64,000 nt of DNA from CAVQHY01 sp963712465 (GTDB lineage: Bacteria > Actinomycetota > Thermoleophilia > Gaiellales > Gaiellaceae): the NCBI GenBank assembly GCA_963712465.1, contig CAVQHY010000011.1:106072-170071 (forward strand), in the 5' to 3' direction. Below, piece after piece: positions 23,258 to 32,540 of this stretch. The stretch's first letter is position 1. Each line of letters begins with the position of its first letter. Under the pieces are notes generated by a model. That model was not told the origin of the DNA, did not search any database, and saw only the letters and a program-made list of their open reading frames with translations. A program made the translations under genes and the position numbers.

Positions 23258-24736
23258 GTGCGCATCCTCGTCGCCGGCTCTGTCCTCGCCCTCGCCCTAG
23301 CGAGCCCGGCCGGCGCGTTCGACCTCGGGCTCGCAAGCGGTGACATCCGTCCGACGAGCGCAGTCGTCTGGACGCGTGCCGACAGACCGGGGCCTGTGCA
23401 GCTCTTCTACTGGCAGGTCGAGGGTGGAGACACCCGCACGGGGTTCCGGCGCGTTCACGTACGCGCCGAGCCGAGCCGTGACCTCACGCTTCGCGTCCGC
23501 CTCACCAGGCTTCGTCCCTCGACCGAGTACCGCTACAGCTTCCTGCAGGGAACGGCGGTGACGCGGCTCGGAACGTTTCGGACTGCTCCGGCCGCGAGCT
23601 CCGACGCAACGGTGCGCTTCGCCTGGTCGGGCGACTCCGACGGAACGATCGACCGGCGCACCGGCAAGCCGGCTTTCGGGCCCTTCGCCGTGCTGGCCGC
23701 CGCCGCCGCCGACAGGCCAGCGTTCTTCGCCTACCTTGGCGACACGATCTACGGCGACAGCACGTTTGGGCGGCCTGCAACGTCGCTCGCGGACTACCGG
23801 GCAAAGTACCGAGCAAACCGGGCGATCGCTGCTCTGCGAACGCTCGAGCAGTCGGTGCCCGTCGTGGCGATGTGGGACGACCACGAGGTGCAGAACGACT
23901 ACGACCCCGGGAGCGTCCCCGGGGACCTTCTCGCCGTCGGCACGCGGGCGTTTCGCGAGTACCAGCCGCTCGAGCCCGGGGACGGCCGGCCGCTGTACCG
24001 CTCGTTTCGGTGGGGACGCAACCTGGAGGTGTTCGTCCTCGACGTGCGCAGCTATCGCTCGCCCAGTGCCCGCGAGGCCTGTGAGAACCCCGCCGGGAGC
24101 GGCACGCCGGACGTGGCACCGCTCCTGTCTCAAACTGTCCGGGACACGTTCGCACTCGCGTTCCCCCAGCTCGCCCGCCCGGTTCCGGACGCGTGCCGCA
24201 CCGCGCTCTTCGACCCCGGGCGCACGCTGCTCGGCAAGACGCAGCTCCGCTGGCTCGAGCGTGGCCTCTCCCGCTCGCAGACGACCTGGAAGGTCGTGCT
24301 GACCCCCGATCCGATCCAGGAGCTCGAGCTCTCGCCCTACGACCGCTGGGAGGGGTATCAGGCGGAGCGGTCCGGGCTGCTCCGCTTCATCGGCGAGCGG
24401 CGGATCGCCAACGTCGTGTGGCTCGCCGCCGACACGCATGCGACCCTGGTGAAGGACGTGCTCCTCGACGGTGAGAAGACCGGGATGGTCGAGGTCGTCA
24501 CGGGGCCGATCGGAACGCGCACGTTCGGGGAGAACATCTCCCGCGCGGCCGGCCCTACCGCCGGGGCGCTGGTTGCCACCTTTCTGAAGAGCCGTGGCGC
24601 GCGATGTGCCGTCGTCGACCGCTTCGCCTACGGCCTCGTCGAGGCGAGTCGCACCAGGCTCGTCGTGCGCGTCCGCGACGCGAAGGGGCGAGCGCTCTGC
24701 GGCGGGCCGATCACGATCCGGTCCGTGGCCTCTTAG
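23258..24736 (+). CDS. phoD: PhoD-like alkaline phosphatase/phosphodiesterase
   Basis: A 492-residue exported protein. GTG at 23258 gives a signal peptide (RILVAGSVLALALASPAGAF). An N-terminal fibronectin-like PhoD_N domain (LASGDIRPTSAVVWTRAD) precedes the metallophosphatase core: FAWSGDSDGT, FFAYLGDTIYGDS, VAMWDDHEVQNDYDPG, LDVRSYRSP, and WLAADTHATLV. These supply the metal ligands of the PhoD family, which uses Ca/Fe and releases phosphate from mono- and diesters outside the cell. The signal is a general one rather than a clear twin-arginine motif, although Tat export is usual for PhoD. Ends before a strong bidirectional terminator. Confidence 0.9.
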   Translation: MRILVAGSVLALALASPAGAFDLGLASGDIRPTSAVVWTRADRPGPVQLFYWQVEGGDTRTGFRRVHVRAEPSRDLTLRVRLTRLRPSTEYRYSFLQGTAVTRLGTFRTAPAASSDATVRFAWSGDSDGTIDRRTGKPAFGPFAVLAAAAADRPAFFAYLGDTIYGDSTFGRPATSLADYRAKYRANRAIAALRTLEQSVPVVAMWDDHEVQNDYDPGSVPGDLLAVGTRAFREYQPLEPGDGRPLYRSFRWGRNLEVFVLDVRSYRSPSAREACENPAGSGTPDVAPLLSQTVRDTFALAFPQLARPVPDACRTALFDPGRTLLGKTQLRWLERGLSRSQTTWKVVLTPDPIQELELSPYDRWEGYQAERSGLLRFIGERRIANVVWLAADTHATLVKDVLLDGEKTGMVEVVTGPIGTRTFGENISRAAGPTAGALVATFLKSRGARCAVVDRFAYGLVEASRTRLVVRVRDAKGRALCGGPITIRSVAS

Positions 24737-24789
24737 AGACCGGGCAAGAACGCCGTGCGCCCAGCGCGAGAGCCGGGCGACGGCGTGTC

Positions 24790-24838
24790 AAAGGGTCGAG
24801 CCGGAGGCCCGGGCAGGCGGGCGGGCCTCCGGCCCTTT
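24790..24838. terminator. Bidirectional intrinsic terminator
   Basis: A long stem: AAAGGG (24790-24795) with CCCTTT (24833-24838), and GCCGGAGGCCC (24800-24810) with GGGCCTCCGGC (24823-24833). The CCCTTTGCTT tail serves the + strand (phoD); the mirror serves the convergent htrA transcript. The rest of this 176-base gap holds only further GC-rich repeats. Confidence 0.8.
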
Positions 24839-24912
24839 GCTTCCTCGAGCCTCACTGGCGACGCGGCTCGGGGAAGATCGGGCCCCGGTGGGCGGGGCCC
24901 CTGGGCGCCGGA

Positions 24913-26091
24913 TCAACCGGCCGGGGTGGACGGTTGGCGCCCAAGCTCGATGGTGAAGGTCTTGGTGGAGTCGTCACGCTTGATCTCGACGGTGAGGGAG
25001 TCTCCCGGGCGCTTGGAGCGCACCGCGTCGCGCACCTGATCGACGCTCGTGACCGGCTGACCGTCGACCTTCGTGATCACGTCGCCGCCCAGCGTGTAGC
25101 TGACGCCGTCGACGGTGACGTTGGAGGTGCCGCCCTGGAGGCCGGCCTCGGCGGCCGGGCTGCCGGGAACGACCTTGGCGATCAGGACGCCGCTGTCGAC
25201 GGGCAGGCGGTAGTTCTCGGCGAGCGCCGGCGTGATGTCCTCCATCGACACGCCGAGGAACGCGTGCTCGACGGTGCCGGTCTCGATCACCTGCGACACG
25301 ACCTCCTTGACCGTGTTGATCGGTACGGCGAAGCCGATGCCGATGTTCCCGCGTCCGGTCCCGTTCGGGTCGGGTGCGATCTGGGAGTTGACGCCAACGA
25401 CCTCGCCGCGCGTGTTGAGGAGCGGGCCGCCCGAGTTGCCGGGGTTGATCGGCGCGTCCGTCTGGATGACCTTGTCGATCGGGTAGCCGTTCGGGGCGGT
25501 GATCTCGCGCTGGAGCGCGCTGACGATGCCGGCCGTGACGGTGCGCTCGAGGCCGAGCGGATTGCCGATCGCCACCACCGCGTCGCCGACCCGGACGACG
25601 TCCGAATCGCCCAGGGGAAGCGGTGTCAGCGCGCGCGCCTGCGCCTTGATCTCGAGAACCGCGATGTCGGTGGACGGGTCCGCGCCGATCATGTCCGCCT
25701 TCATCCTCTCGCCGCCGGAGAAGCTCACCTCGATATCGATGGCGCTCTCGACGACGTGGTAGTTCGTGACGATGTGGCCCGCCTTGTCGATGACGAAGCC
25801 CGACCCCTGTGACTCGGCCTGTTGCGGGCCGAAGACCGGGTTGTCGCTCGAGACCGAGGTCGAGAGCACCTGGACGACCCCGGGAGCATCCGCTTCGTAG
25901 ATCTGCTGGATCGACTCCGCCGAGCTCTCGCCCTTGAACGAGGCCGGCGCCGGGGCCGCGTCGTCTCGGACCTCGCGCACGATCGTGGTCGTCGAGCCGG
26001 AGTCGATTGCCGTGCCGATCGCGAAGGCGACGCCCCCACCGAGGAGGCCCGCGGCAAGGAGAGCGCCGCCTTTCGCGAACGTCGAGTTCAT
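24913..26091 (-). CDS. htrA: HtrA/DegP-type serine protease with PDZ domain
   Basis: A 392-residue envelope protease. An N-terminal membrane anchor (GGALLAAGLLGGGVAFAIGT) precedes the trypsin-like domain with His in HIVTNYHVVESA, Asp in DPSTDIAVLEIKA and Ser in DAPINPGNSGGPLLN. A C-terminal PDZ domain (GVLIAKVVPGSPAAEAGLQG) recognises substrates. Such proteins degrade or refold damaged exported proteins. All three catalytic residues are intact. ATG at 26091; 70 bases separate its start from the stop of the PLDc_N gene upstream on the same strand. Confidence 0.95.
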   Translation of the reverse strand: MNSTFAKGGALLAAGLLGGGVAFAIGTAIDSGSTTTIVREVRDDAAPAPASFKGESSAESIQQIYEADAPGVVQVLSTSVSSDNPVFGPQQAESQGSGFVIDKAGHIVTNYHVVESAIDIEVSFSGGERMKADMIGADPSTDIAVLEIKAQARALTPLPLGDSDVVRVGDAVVAIGNPLGLERTVTAGIVSALQREITAPNGYPIDKVIQTDAPINPGNSGGPLLNTRGEVVGVNSQIAPDPNGTGRGNIGIGFAVPINTVKEVVSQVIETGTVEHAFLGVSMEDITPALAENYRLPVDSGVLIAKVVPGSPAAEAGLQGGTSNVTVDGVSYTLGGDVITKVDGQPVTSVDQVRDAVRSKRPGDSLTVEIKRDDSTKTFTIELGRQPSTPAG

Positions 26092-26161
26092 GGCACCGAA
26101 TGTAGCGGCGCCTCCGTGAACCCTCCGTGTCGGTCGGTTAAGCCGAGATTAAGCGCGCCTC

Positions 26162-26551
26162 CTAGCTCAGCGCCTTCGCCTTGATCGAGTCGAACTCCGC
26201 CTGCGTGATCGCGCCGCTGTCGAGCAGGCCCTTGGCCTTCTCGATCTCGGCGGCCGAGCCGCCGGCAGTCTGCTTGACGTACTGGTCGAACTGCTGCTGC
26301 TGCGCCTGCGCCTGCTGGATGCTCCGATCGGCCATGCCGTCGTTATTGACGAGCAGGTAGATCAGCACGCCGAGGAACGGAGCGAGGATCAGGAAGATCA
26401 CCCACAACACCTTCTTGAACCCGCTCGCGTCCTTACGGCGGAACAGGTCGACGAAGACCGTGATCAGGATCCAGAACCAGATCACGAACGCGAAGAAGAC
26501 CAGCATCGTCCACAGGACGTCCAGGAACGGATAGTCCGATGCGAGAAGCAC
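26162..26551 (-). CDS. PLDc_N-SHOCT membrane protein
   Basis: A 129-residue protein with two membrane helices (TMLVFFAFVIWFWILITVFV and KVLWVIFLILAPFLGVLIYL) matching the phospholipase D N-terminal anchor domain, then a Gln-rich linker, then a C-terminal SHOCT motif (EIEKAKGLLDSGAITQAEFD). SHOCT domains often tether proteins or help oligomerisation. The perfect AGGAGG lies 8 bases before the GTG at 26551, which is therefore chosen over the GTG at 26560 that falls inside the binding site. Widespread in Actinomycetota; function unknown. Confidence 0.82.
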   Translation of the reverse strand: MLLASDYPFLDVLWTMLVFFAFVIWFWILITVFVDLFRRKDASGFKKVLWVIFLILAPFLGVLIYLLVNNDGMADRSIQQAQAQQQQFDQYVKQTAGGSAAEIEKAKGLLDSGAITQAEFDSIKAKALS

Positions 26552-26701
26552 TCGCGCCACCTCCTTTCTCGAGCCGGCTTCTCATGCGGCCGGTCTCTCT
26601 CGTGGTTTGCGCGACAACTGTAAACAGTCGAAGGGCTGGACGCGGTCGGAAGTTGGCGCTGCGACCGGGTCTTCTCCGTCGTTCGCTACGATCGCGAGTG
26701 G

Positions 26702-27385
26702 GTGGACTGGGGTCTCTACATCTGGTTCTTCATCGTCCCGTTCGCGATCGGGCTGGCCGTCCAGGCATGGCTGAAGCGGACCGTGCAGACGCACGCTCAG
26801 ATCGCCGTGCAGAGCGGCCTTTCGGGGGCACAGGTCGCCCGAACGATCCTCGACGCGAACGGGCTCCAGGAGGTGCCGGTGAATCAGGCGCCCGGCGGTG
26901 CGCTCTCCGACCACTACGACCCGCGGGGACGCACGGTCAACCTCTCCGAGGTCGTCTACGGGCCCAACTCGGTCGCGGCCACAGCGATCGGGGCGCACGA
27001 GGTCGGACACGCGATCCAGCATCAGCAGTCCTACGGCTTCTTCCGCTTGCGCTCGGCGATGTGGCCGGTCGTGGCGATCGCGTCCCGGTCGTGGATCTTC
27101 ATCCTCCTCGCCGGTGCGGTCCTCGGCGCGTTGGGCCTCGTGCAGGTCGCGCTCGTCGTCTTCGCCGTCGTCGTCCTGTTCCAGCTCGTCACGCTGCCCG
27201 TCGAGTTCGACGCGTCACGCCGGGCCGCCCAGCAGCTCAAGGCTCTCGGGCTCGTAACCGCCGGCGAGAGCCAGGGCGTGCGCAAGGTGCTGACGGCCGC
27301 GGCGATGACCTACGTGGCGGGGGCGCTCGCGGCGATCGCCCAGCTCGCCTACTACTTCCTGATCTTCTTCGGGAATCGCAGCTAG
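26702..27385 (+). CDS. YugP-type zinc-dependent membrane peptidase
   Basis: A 227-residue integral membrane protein of the YugP/DUF Zn_peptidase_2 family, the normal family length. The zinc motif is in IGAHEVGHAIQHQQSYGFF (HExxH variant HEVGH). N-terminal helix WGLYIWFFIVPFAIGLAVQA and two later helical hairpins surround it. VNQAPGGALSDHYDPRGRTV, then NLSEVVYG, matches the conserved pre-motif region. The substrate is unknown. Starts with GTG. An imperfect palindrome ACTGT-AA-ACAGT lies in the 140-base gap upstream, which otherwise shows nothing clear. Confidence 0.88.
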   Translation: MDWGLYIWFFIVPFAIGLAVQAWLKRTVQTHAQIAVQSGLSGAQVARTILDANGLQEVPVNQAPGGALSDHYDPRGRTVNLSEVVYGPNSVAATAIGAHEVGHAIQHQQSYGFFRLRSAMWPVVAIASRSWIFILLAGAVLGALGLVQVALVVFAVVVLFQLVTLPVEFDASRRAAQQLKALGLVTAGESQGVRKVLTAAAMTYVAGALAAIAQLAYYFLIFFGNRS

Positions 27386-27432
27386 ACGTCTCGTCCGGGC
27401 TGGCCCGCGTTGAGCCGCCGGAGCTGGAAACC

Positions 27433-28281
27433 ATGAGGAGGGTCGTTCCTTACATCGTCAGCTTCCCCGAGCGCCTCGTACGCGCTACGGCCGCCGCGCT
27501 CGGCGGAACGGCGCACGAGACGGCCGTCCTCGTTCTTCCGCGGCTGGTTCGTCGTTCGCGCCTCTACCAGGTGACGGCGAGGAACCTGCTCCGCGTGATG
27601 ATCGAGCTCGTCGGCAGGGTCGAGGACTCGCCGACTGCGGAGCCTTCCGCGGGAGCCGGCGAGATCGCTGCGCGCAAGGTTGCTGGCAACATCGTCGAGC
27701 TCGGCTCGATCGCCGCGTTCGGCTTCTCGCCGCTCTGGCTGATCGCCGGGGCGTCGGATCTGATCCACGGCTCTCGTGTCTACCTCCGGGCGCTGGAGGT
27801 TGAGCTCGCTCGCGCCGGCGTGCTCGCCCGCGACGTGCATTTCGGGTCCGTCGACGACCTGCTCAAAGCGCTCGAAGGCGCCTCCGGACGGACGGCGCTC
27901 CTGATCGACATCCCTCCGCTCGAGCTCCGGGAGCTGCGCCGCTCCCTGGTCGAGCTGGCAGGCGAGGCGAAGAGGCTGCCGTCGAAGCGCGAGCTGGCTG
28001 CCCTGTATGACGGCCTCGTTCACACCGCTCGCGTGGAGAACCGATCGCTGCTCGAGGTTTCGACCGGGATCGGTCTCGCGTTTCTCACCTCGGCCAGGAG
28101 CGTGTCGCGAGACGAGCTCGTCGTCCCTTATCGAGAGGACTGGAAGCCCGTCGCCGACGAAGGGTTCGCGGCCTACGCGCGGCGCGTCCGCGGACCGTAT
28201 GCCCGTGCCGTCGCAGGACACCTCGATCCGGACGTAGGCACGTGGACCGAGCGGGGTCTCGAGAAGCTACGCCGCCGCTGA
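27433..28281 (+). CDS. Conserved-looking protein of unknown function
   Basis: A 282-residue protein from ATG at 27433, 47 bases after the peptidase gene. It is mostly helical, with one hydrophobic segment around residues 80-115 (NIVELGSIAAFGFSPLWLIA) that may touch the membrane. The N-terminus contains GGTAHETAVLVLPRLVRRSR and the C-terminus AYARRVRGPYARAVAGHLDP. No catalytic or binding motif is recognised. Codon use matches the neighbours, so it is a real gene. Some features recall EcsC-like membrane-associated proteins, but I cannot confirm that. Confidence 0.7.
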   Translation: MRRVVPYIVSFPERLVRATAAALGGTAHETAVLVLPRLVRRSRLYQVTARNLLRVMIELVGRVEDSPTAEPSAGAGEIAARKVAGNIVELGSIAAFGFSPLWLIAGASDLIHGSRVYLRALEVELARAGVLARDVHFGSVDDLLKALEGASGRTALLIDIPPLELRELRRSLVELAGEAKRLPSKRELAALYDGLVHTARVENRSLLEVSTGIGLAFLTSARSVSRDELVVPYREDWKPVADEGFAAYARRVRGPYARAVAGHLDPDVGTWTERGLEKLRRR

Positions 28282-28408
28282 GAAGGTGTCCGCGAAAATG
28301 AATCCGTGGCTCCTGTGACGTAAGCCTGCACTTTCGGGCACTCTATTGAACTGTGTCTGTGGAGACAATCGTCGTCTCTGCGAAACCCGCATCTGTAGGG
28401 GAGGTTCC

Positions 28409-29215
28409 ATGAAGCGACTGATCGTGGCTGCCCTCGTCGCCGCTCTCGCGGCGTCGATCGCGGCAGTCGCCTTCGCCGGGTCGGGCCCGGCGCCGACCAA
28501 AGAGCCGGGAGTACTAATCGTCGGCATCAACCCGCCCGCAGCCGGCTTCACAGTCGGCAAGATCAACAACGACAACAGCGTGTCGAACCCACGCGGGTTC
28601 GAGATCGACCTCGCGAATGCGATCGGCCAGCGGCTCGGGCTCCAGGTCAGGTACATCAACTCGGTGTTCACCGGCCTCTTCCGGCCCGGCCCGAAGCCGT
28701 TCGACTTCGCCTTCGAGCAGATCACGATCACACCGCAGCGAGCGAAGGTCGTTGACTTCTCGACGCCGTACTTCGACGCCAACCAGGGCGTGCTACTGGC
28801 CAAGGGCGTCAAGTCTCCGAGGAACCGCAGCGACCTGAGGCAGCTCCAGACGTGCAGCCAGGCCACGACGACGGGCCTGGACTGGATCAAGACGAAGCTG
28901 CGGCCGCCGAAGCCTCCGCAGGTGTACCAGACGCTCGCGGCTGCCTTCCAGGCGGTTGCGATCGGCAGGTGCCAGGCGATCGTCATGGACGTGCCGATCA
29001 GCGCCTCGGAGAAGAAAACGCACCCGACGAAGTACGGGCCGCTTGCCGGCCAGATCGTCACGAACGAGAAGTACGGAGCGCTCTTCGAGCAAGGCTCCCC
29101 GCTCAAGGCCACGATCGATCAGCAGATCAAGGCGCTGATCGCCAACGGAACGGTGGGCAAGCTCCAGAAGAAGTGGTTCGGGCTCAACTTCGGGAACATC
29201 CCCGTACTCCGCTAG
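28409..29215 (+). CDS. Polar amino-acid ABC transporter, substrate-binding protein
   Basis: A 268-residue periplasmic-binding-type protein (cluster 3) with a signal peptide (LIVAALVAALAASIAAVAFA) and a good GGGGAGG ribosome site. The core shows NPRGFEIDLANAIGQRLGLQ, FDFAFEQITITPQRAKVVDF and a C-terminal IDQQIKALIANGTVGKLQKK. It would capture a polar amino acid or related ligand outside the membrane and deliver it to the permease encoded next. No lipobox Cys is evident, so attachment may be by an uncleaved signal. First gene of a three-gene importer operon; the 127-base gap before it holds short inverted repeats but no clear promoter. Confidence 0.9.
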   Translation: MKRLIVAALVAALAASIAAVAFAGSGPAPTKEPGVLIVGINPPAAGFTVGKINNDNSVSNPRGFEIDLANAIGQRLGLQVRYINSVFTGLFRPGPKPFDFAFEQITITPQRAKVVDFSTPYFDANQGVLLAKGVKSPRNRSDLRQLQTCSQATTTGLDWIKTKLRPPKPPQVYQTLAAAFQAVAIGRCQAIVMDVPISASEKKTHPTKYGPLAGQIVTNEKYGALFEQGSPLKATIDQQIKALIANGTVGKLQKKWFGLNFGNIPVLR

Positions 29216-29254
29216 GAGCCCGAAAGAGAGGCGAGACCCGGAAGGAGTGCGGCG

Positions 29255-29962
29255 ATGAGGGAGTTCCTGGATGCCTTCTTCAATCCGTACCACTTCCGGG
29301 CCTCGCTGCCGTACATCTGGGACGGCTTCACGACCAATCTGAAGCTGATGTTCCTCGCCGAGGCGATCGTGCTCGTGCTCGCGCTCCTCGTCGCCGTCAT
29401 CCGCGGCCTGCCCGGACGGGGTGTCGCCCCGGTCCGGTGGCTGGCGATCGTATACACCGACATCTTCCGGGGAACGCCGCTGATTCTCGTCGTGTTCGTG
29501 ATCGGCTTCGGCTTCCCGTCGCTGAACATCGCCGTGATCTCGGACCAGTCGGTCTTCGTCTACGGGACGATCGCTCTCGTTCTCGTCTACACCGCCTACG
29601 TCACCGAGGTGTACCGCGCGGGAATCGAATCGGTCCATCCGAGCCAGCGCATGGCCGCCCGATCGCTGGGCCTGACCTACGGGCAGGGGATGCGCTACGT
29701 CGTCCTGCCGCAGGCCGTTCGCCGGGTCGTGCCGCCGCTGCTGAACGACTTCATCGGCCTGCAGAAGGACACCGCGATCATCACCGTGATCGCGCTAGCG
29801 GAAGCCGTCCTCCAGGCGCAGAACTACTCGGCCAACACGTTCAACTTCACGGGCTACACCGTCGCGGCGGTCTTCTTCATCATGGTGACGATCCCACTGA
29901 CCCGCTACCTCGACTACCTGCTCAAGCAGCGCGAGGCACGCGAGCGAGCGCAGCTGGTGTGA
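29255..29962 (+). CDS. Polar amino-acid ABC transporter, permease
   Basis: A 235-residue HisM/GlnP-type permease. TM segments and the coupling EAA loop (YRAGIESVHPSQRMAARSLG, then LTYGQGMRYVVLPQAVRRVV) are clear, and LYTDIFRGTPLILVVF-like residues (VYTDIFRGTPLILVVFVIGF) mark the N-terminal region. It forms the membrane channel with the ATPase encoded downstream, whose GTG overlaps its stop. Only one permease gene is present, so it would act as a homodimer. Confidence 0.92.
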   Translation: MREFLDAFFNPYHFRASLPYIWDGFTTNLKLMFLAEAIVLVLALLVAVIRGLPGRGVAPVRWLAIVYTDIFRGTPLILVVFVIGFGFPSLNIAVISDQSVFVYGTIALVLVYTAYVTEVYRAGIESVHPSQRMAARSLGLTYGQGMRYVVLPQAVRRVVPPLLNDFIGLQKDTAIITVIALAEAVLQAQNYSANTFNFTGYTVAAVFFIMVTIPLTRYLDYLLKQREARERAQLV

Positions 29963-30717
29963 GCGCGAACGGGCACTTCGTCTCCGTCGAGGGCGTCCAC
30001 AAGCGATTCGGCGAGCTGGAGGTGCTCCGCGGCATCGACCTGACGGTCGACCTGCACGAGGTGATCTGCCTGATCGGCGCCTCGGGCTCGGGCAAGTCGA
30101 CGCTGCTTCGCTGCATCAATCGGTTGGAGCGGGTAGACGCGGGCCGCATCGCGGTCGACGGGGAGGTGATCACCGACCAGGGCGTCGACGTGAACGCGCT
30201 CAGGCGCAAGGTCGGGATCGTCTTCCAGTCCTTCAACCTCTTCCCGCACATGACGGTGATCCAGAACATCATGCTCGCGCCGCGCAAGGCGGGTGGCAGG
30301 TCGAAGAGCGAAGCCGAGAGCGTGGCGCACGAGCTGCTCGAGACGATCGGCCTCGCCGACAAGGCGAAGGAGTTCCCGGATCGACTGTCGGGCGGGCAGC
30401 AGCAGCGCGTCGCGATCGCGCGTGCGCTGGCGATGCAGCCCAAGCTCCTGCTCCTCGACGAGATCACGAGCGCACTCGACCCGCAGCTCATCGCCGACGT
30501 GCTCGGTCTCGTGCGGCGGCTCTCGACCGATCTCGGCATGACGATGATCCTCGCCACCCACGAGATGGGCTTCGCCAGGGACGTCGCGAGCCAGGTCTGC
30601 TTCCTCGACAACGGCGTCATCCTCGAGGCGGGCCCTCCCGGCCAGATCTTCGGCGCGCCCCAAGAGCCGCGGACACGCGAGTTTCTCGCCCGTGTGATCG
30701 AGGCGGGCCGGCTGTGA
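29959..30717 (+). CDS. Polar amino-acid ABC transporter, ATPase
   Basis: A 252-residue GlnQ/HisP-type ATPase. Walker A: LIGASGSGKSTLLRCINRLE; Q-loop: VGIVFQSFNLFPHMTVIQNI; signature: DRLSGGQQQRVAIARALAMQ; Walker B: KLLLLDEITSALDPQL; switch His: ILATHEMGFARDVA. GTG at 29959 overlaps the permease stop by 4 bases. It powers import of the ligand bound by the protein at 28409. Confidence 0.95.
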   Translation: MSANGHFVSVEGVHKRFGELEVLRGIDLTVDLHEVICLIGASGSGKSTLLRCINRLERVDAGRIAVDGEVITDQGVDVNALRRKVGIVFQSFNLFPHMTVIQNIMLAPRKAGGRSKSEAESVAHELLETIGLADKAKEFPDRLSGGQQQRVAIARALAMQPKLLLLDEITSALDPQLIADVLGLVRRLSTDLGMTMILATHEMGFARDVASQVCFLDNGVILEAGPPGQIFGAPQEPRTREFLARVIEAGRL

Positions 30718-30745
30718 GTCGTGCGGGACGCGCTCGGGGCTCGTC

Positions 30746-31366
30746 GTGAGGCAGTACGTTCGGTCGCGCCCGAAAGTGCCGCTCGTCGTCGCGGCACTCG
30801 TCGCCACGCCCCTGTACTTCCTCTCGCTGATGGCCGTCTCGCTTGCGACAGAGCGCGCCGACGTCGTCGCGCAATGGCGCACCGGGACGACGCACAAGCT
30901 GATCACGATCTACGCGCCGCCGTCGGGCTGGGACGAGGCGAGGATCTGGGTCTGGGCGCTCGTGCCTTCGGCGATCCTGCTCGTCGTCGGCCTGCTGGCG
31001 ATGACCGTGCCCTACGGCGTCGTCGTCTCGAGCGTGGCGGGGATCGCCATCGTCCTCGCCATCGAAAGCCGGACCGACCGCTGGGCCGACCACCACACGG
31101 CGCGGTTCCCCGTCGGCGCCGACCTCATCGCCGACTCGAACCCCGGCTCCACACTCCTCCGGGGGGAGTGGGAGAAGACGACGGTCGGCGCCATCGACAG
31201 CATGTCCAAATGGCTGATCGGGATCGCGCTCGCGGCCATCGTCATCTTCGTCGTCGTCGAGTACAGGCGCCGAAGGGGTCTGCGCCAGGCACGTGTCGGC
31301 CCGGCGCCCGAGGTCGCCTCCGGCGAGCCCGAGATCGTTCCCATGCCGCCGCGCCTCGAGAGCTGA
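30746..31366 (+). CDS. Membrane protein of unknown function
   Basis: A 206-residue protein from GTG with three or four membrane helices: VPLVVAALVATPLYFLSLMA near the start, WVWALVPSAILLVVGLLAMT with VVVSSVAGIAIVLAI in the middle, and WLIGIALAAIVIFVVVEYRR near the end, leaving a loop of about 60 residues (ESRTDRWADHHTARFPVGAD and onward). It has no known motif. Located between the amino-acid importer and the OLD nuclease, 28 bases after the former, so it may be cotranscribed. Confidence 0.7.
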   Translation: MRQYVRSRPKVPLVVAALVATPLYFLSLMAVSLATERADVVAQWRTGTTHKLITIYAPPSGWDEARIWVWALVPSAILLVVGLLAMTVPYGVVVSSVAGIAIVLAIESRTDRWADHHTARFPVGADLIADSNPGSTLLRGEWEKTTVGAIDSMSKWLIGIALAAIVIFVVVEYRRRRGLRQARVGPAPEVASGEPEIVPMPPRLES

Positions 31367-31377
31367 GGCTCGTGCCG

Positions 31378-32522
31378 ATGTCAGCCCTCGCGAGCGTCAC
31401 AGCGCGGAGCTTCCGCAGCGCACGCGAGGTGACGCTCGAGCCCGGCAGGCTGTGCGCGCTCGTCGGAGAGGCGAACGCGGGCAAGTCGAACGTGCTCGCC
31501 GCGATCCGGGCGCTGCTCGACCCGGGTGCGCCGCCGCTTCGCTTCTCCGACGTCTACGCCGGCGACGGAGAGATCTCGATCGAGGGCGTCCTCCGCGACG
31601 GTCGCCGCGTCTCGCTGGACGACCGTTCTGCCGCCCCCCGGTCCTGTTCTTCCCGACGCGCCTGCGCGCGGGCGGCCTCGTGGCGAGCCCGATCCACCGC
31701 GCGACGGAGGCGAGACGCGCAATCAAGCTCATCTCTCGGGAGTTGTCGAGCGTCCCCTCTCCGCGCCAGGCGCTGATCCGCGGGCTCGAGGCATGCCGGG
31801 ACGAGGTGAGGGGTCTCGTGATCCTGATGGAGGAGCCCGAGCTCTTCCTCCGCCCGCAGGCCCAGCGCTACCTCTACCGCTTGCTCGACGGGCTGTCGGC
31901 GGCCGGCAACCAGATCGTCTACTCCACCCACTCGCCTGCGTTCCTCAACGTCGCGCGGCTCGAACAGCTCGCGTTCGTCACGCGCGATCCCGAGCGTGGC
32001 ACGCGAATCATCCAGCCGCGCCGCGTCACGACCGACCACGACTTTCGCGTCACGAGCGAGTTCGACGCGGAGCGCAGCGAGCTCTTCCTCGCGCGGGCGG
32101 CGATCCTCGTCGAGGGCCTGACCGAGAAGCTCACCTTTCCGTTCGTCTTCACCGCGCTCGGCCACGATGCCGACCGCGAGGCGGTCTCGATCGTCGAGTG
32201 CGGCGGCAAGTCGAACATCCCGCTCTTCGCCCGTATCTGCAAGGAGACGGGCATCCCGTTCGTCGCGGTTCACGACCGCGATGCGCCCCCGGGGGTGGAT
32301 CCGATCCCGGCCGAGATCGAGCTGAACGCCAAGATCGCGCGGACCTGCGGGAAACGGAGAACCGTCGTCCTCGAGCCTGACTTCGAGGGGGTCGCCGGCC
32401 TGCGCGGCTCGAGCCGCAAGCCGGAGCGCGCTTGGCGGCGCTTCGCCGAGATCGGCCCCGACGCGGTGCCCGAGCCGCTGGCCCGCGCCGTACGGCTCGC
32501 AGTCGACATGGCGCGCGACTAG
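31378..32522 (+). CDS. Compact OLD-family ATPase-TOPRIM nuclease (one-base frameshift)
   Basis: About 381 residues once one missing C in the CCCCCC run at 31632-31637 is restored. Walker A is CALVGEANAGKSNVLAAIRA (residues ~27-43), Walker B is VRGLVILMEEPELFLRP (~145-158) followed by QIVYSTHSPAFLNV. The TOPRIM part shows RAAILVEGLTEKLTFPFVF (acidic Glu ~246), IVECGGKSNIPLFARICKE and PFVAVHDRDAPPG (acidic pair ~299/301). OLD proteins couple ATP binding to DNA cleavage, in repair or phage defence. This one is much shorter than the ~550-650 residues usual for OLD, with a strongly reduced stretch between the Walker motifs. No GajB-type helicase or other defence partner is next to it. Confidence 0.8.
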
Positions 32523-32540
32523 GAGCCTGGCTACACTCGC

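Noticed and set aside
24840..24912. Second terminator or regulatory RNA in the phoD-htrA gap
   Set aside because: Contains GGGCCCC repeats but no stable, well-spaced stem with a T-run beyond the one reported.
31378..32522. Gabija-like or other OLD-based phage-defence island
   Set aside because: No GajB-type helicase, reverse transcriptase, or other defence partner beside it; neighbours are transport and thiamine genes.
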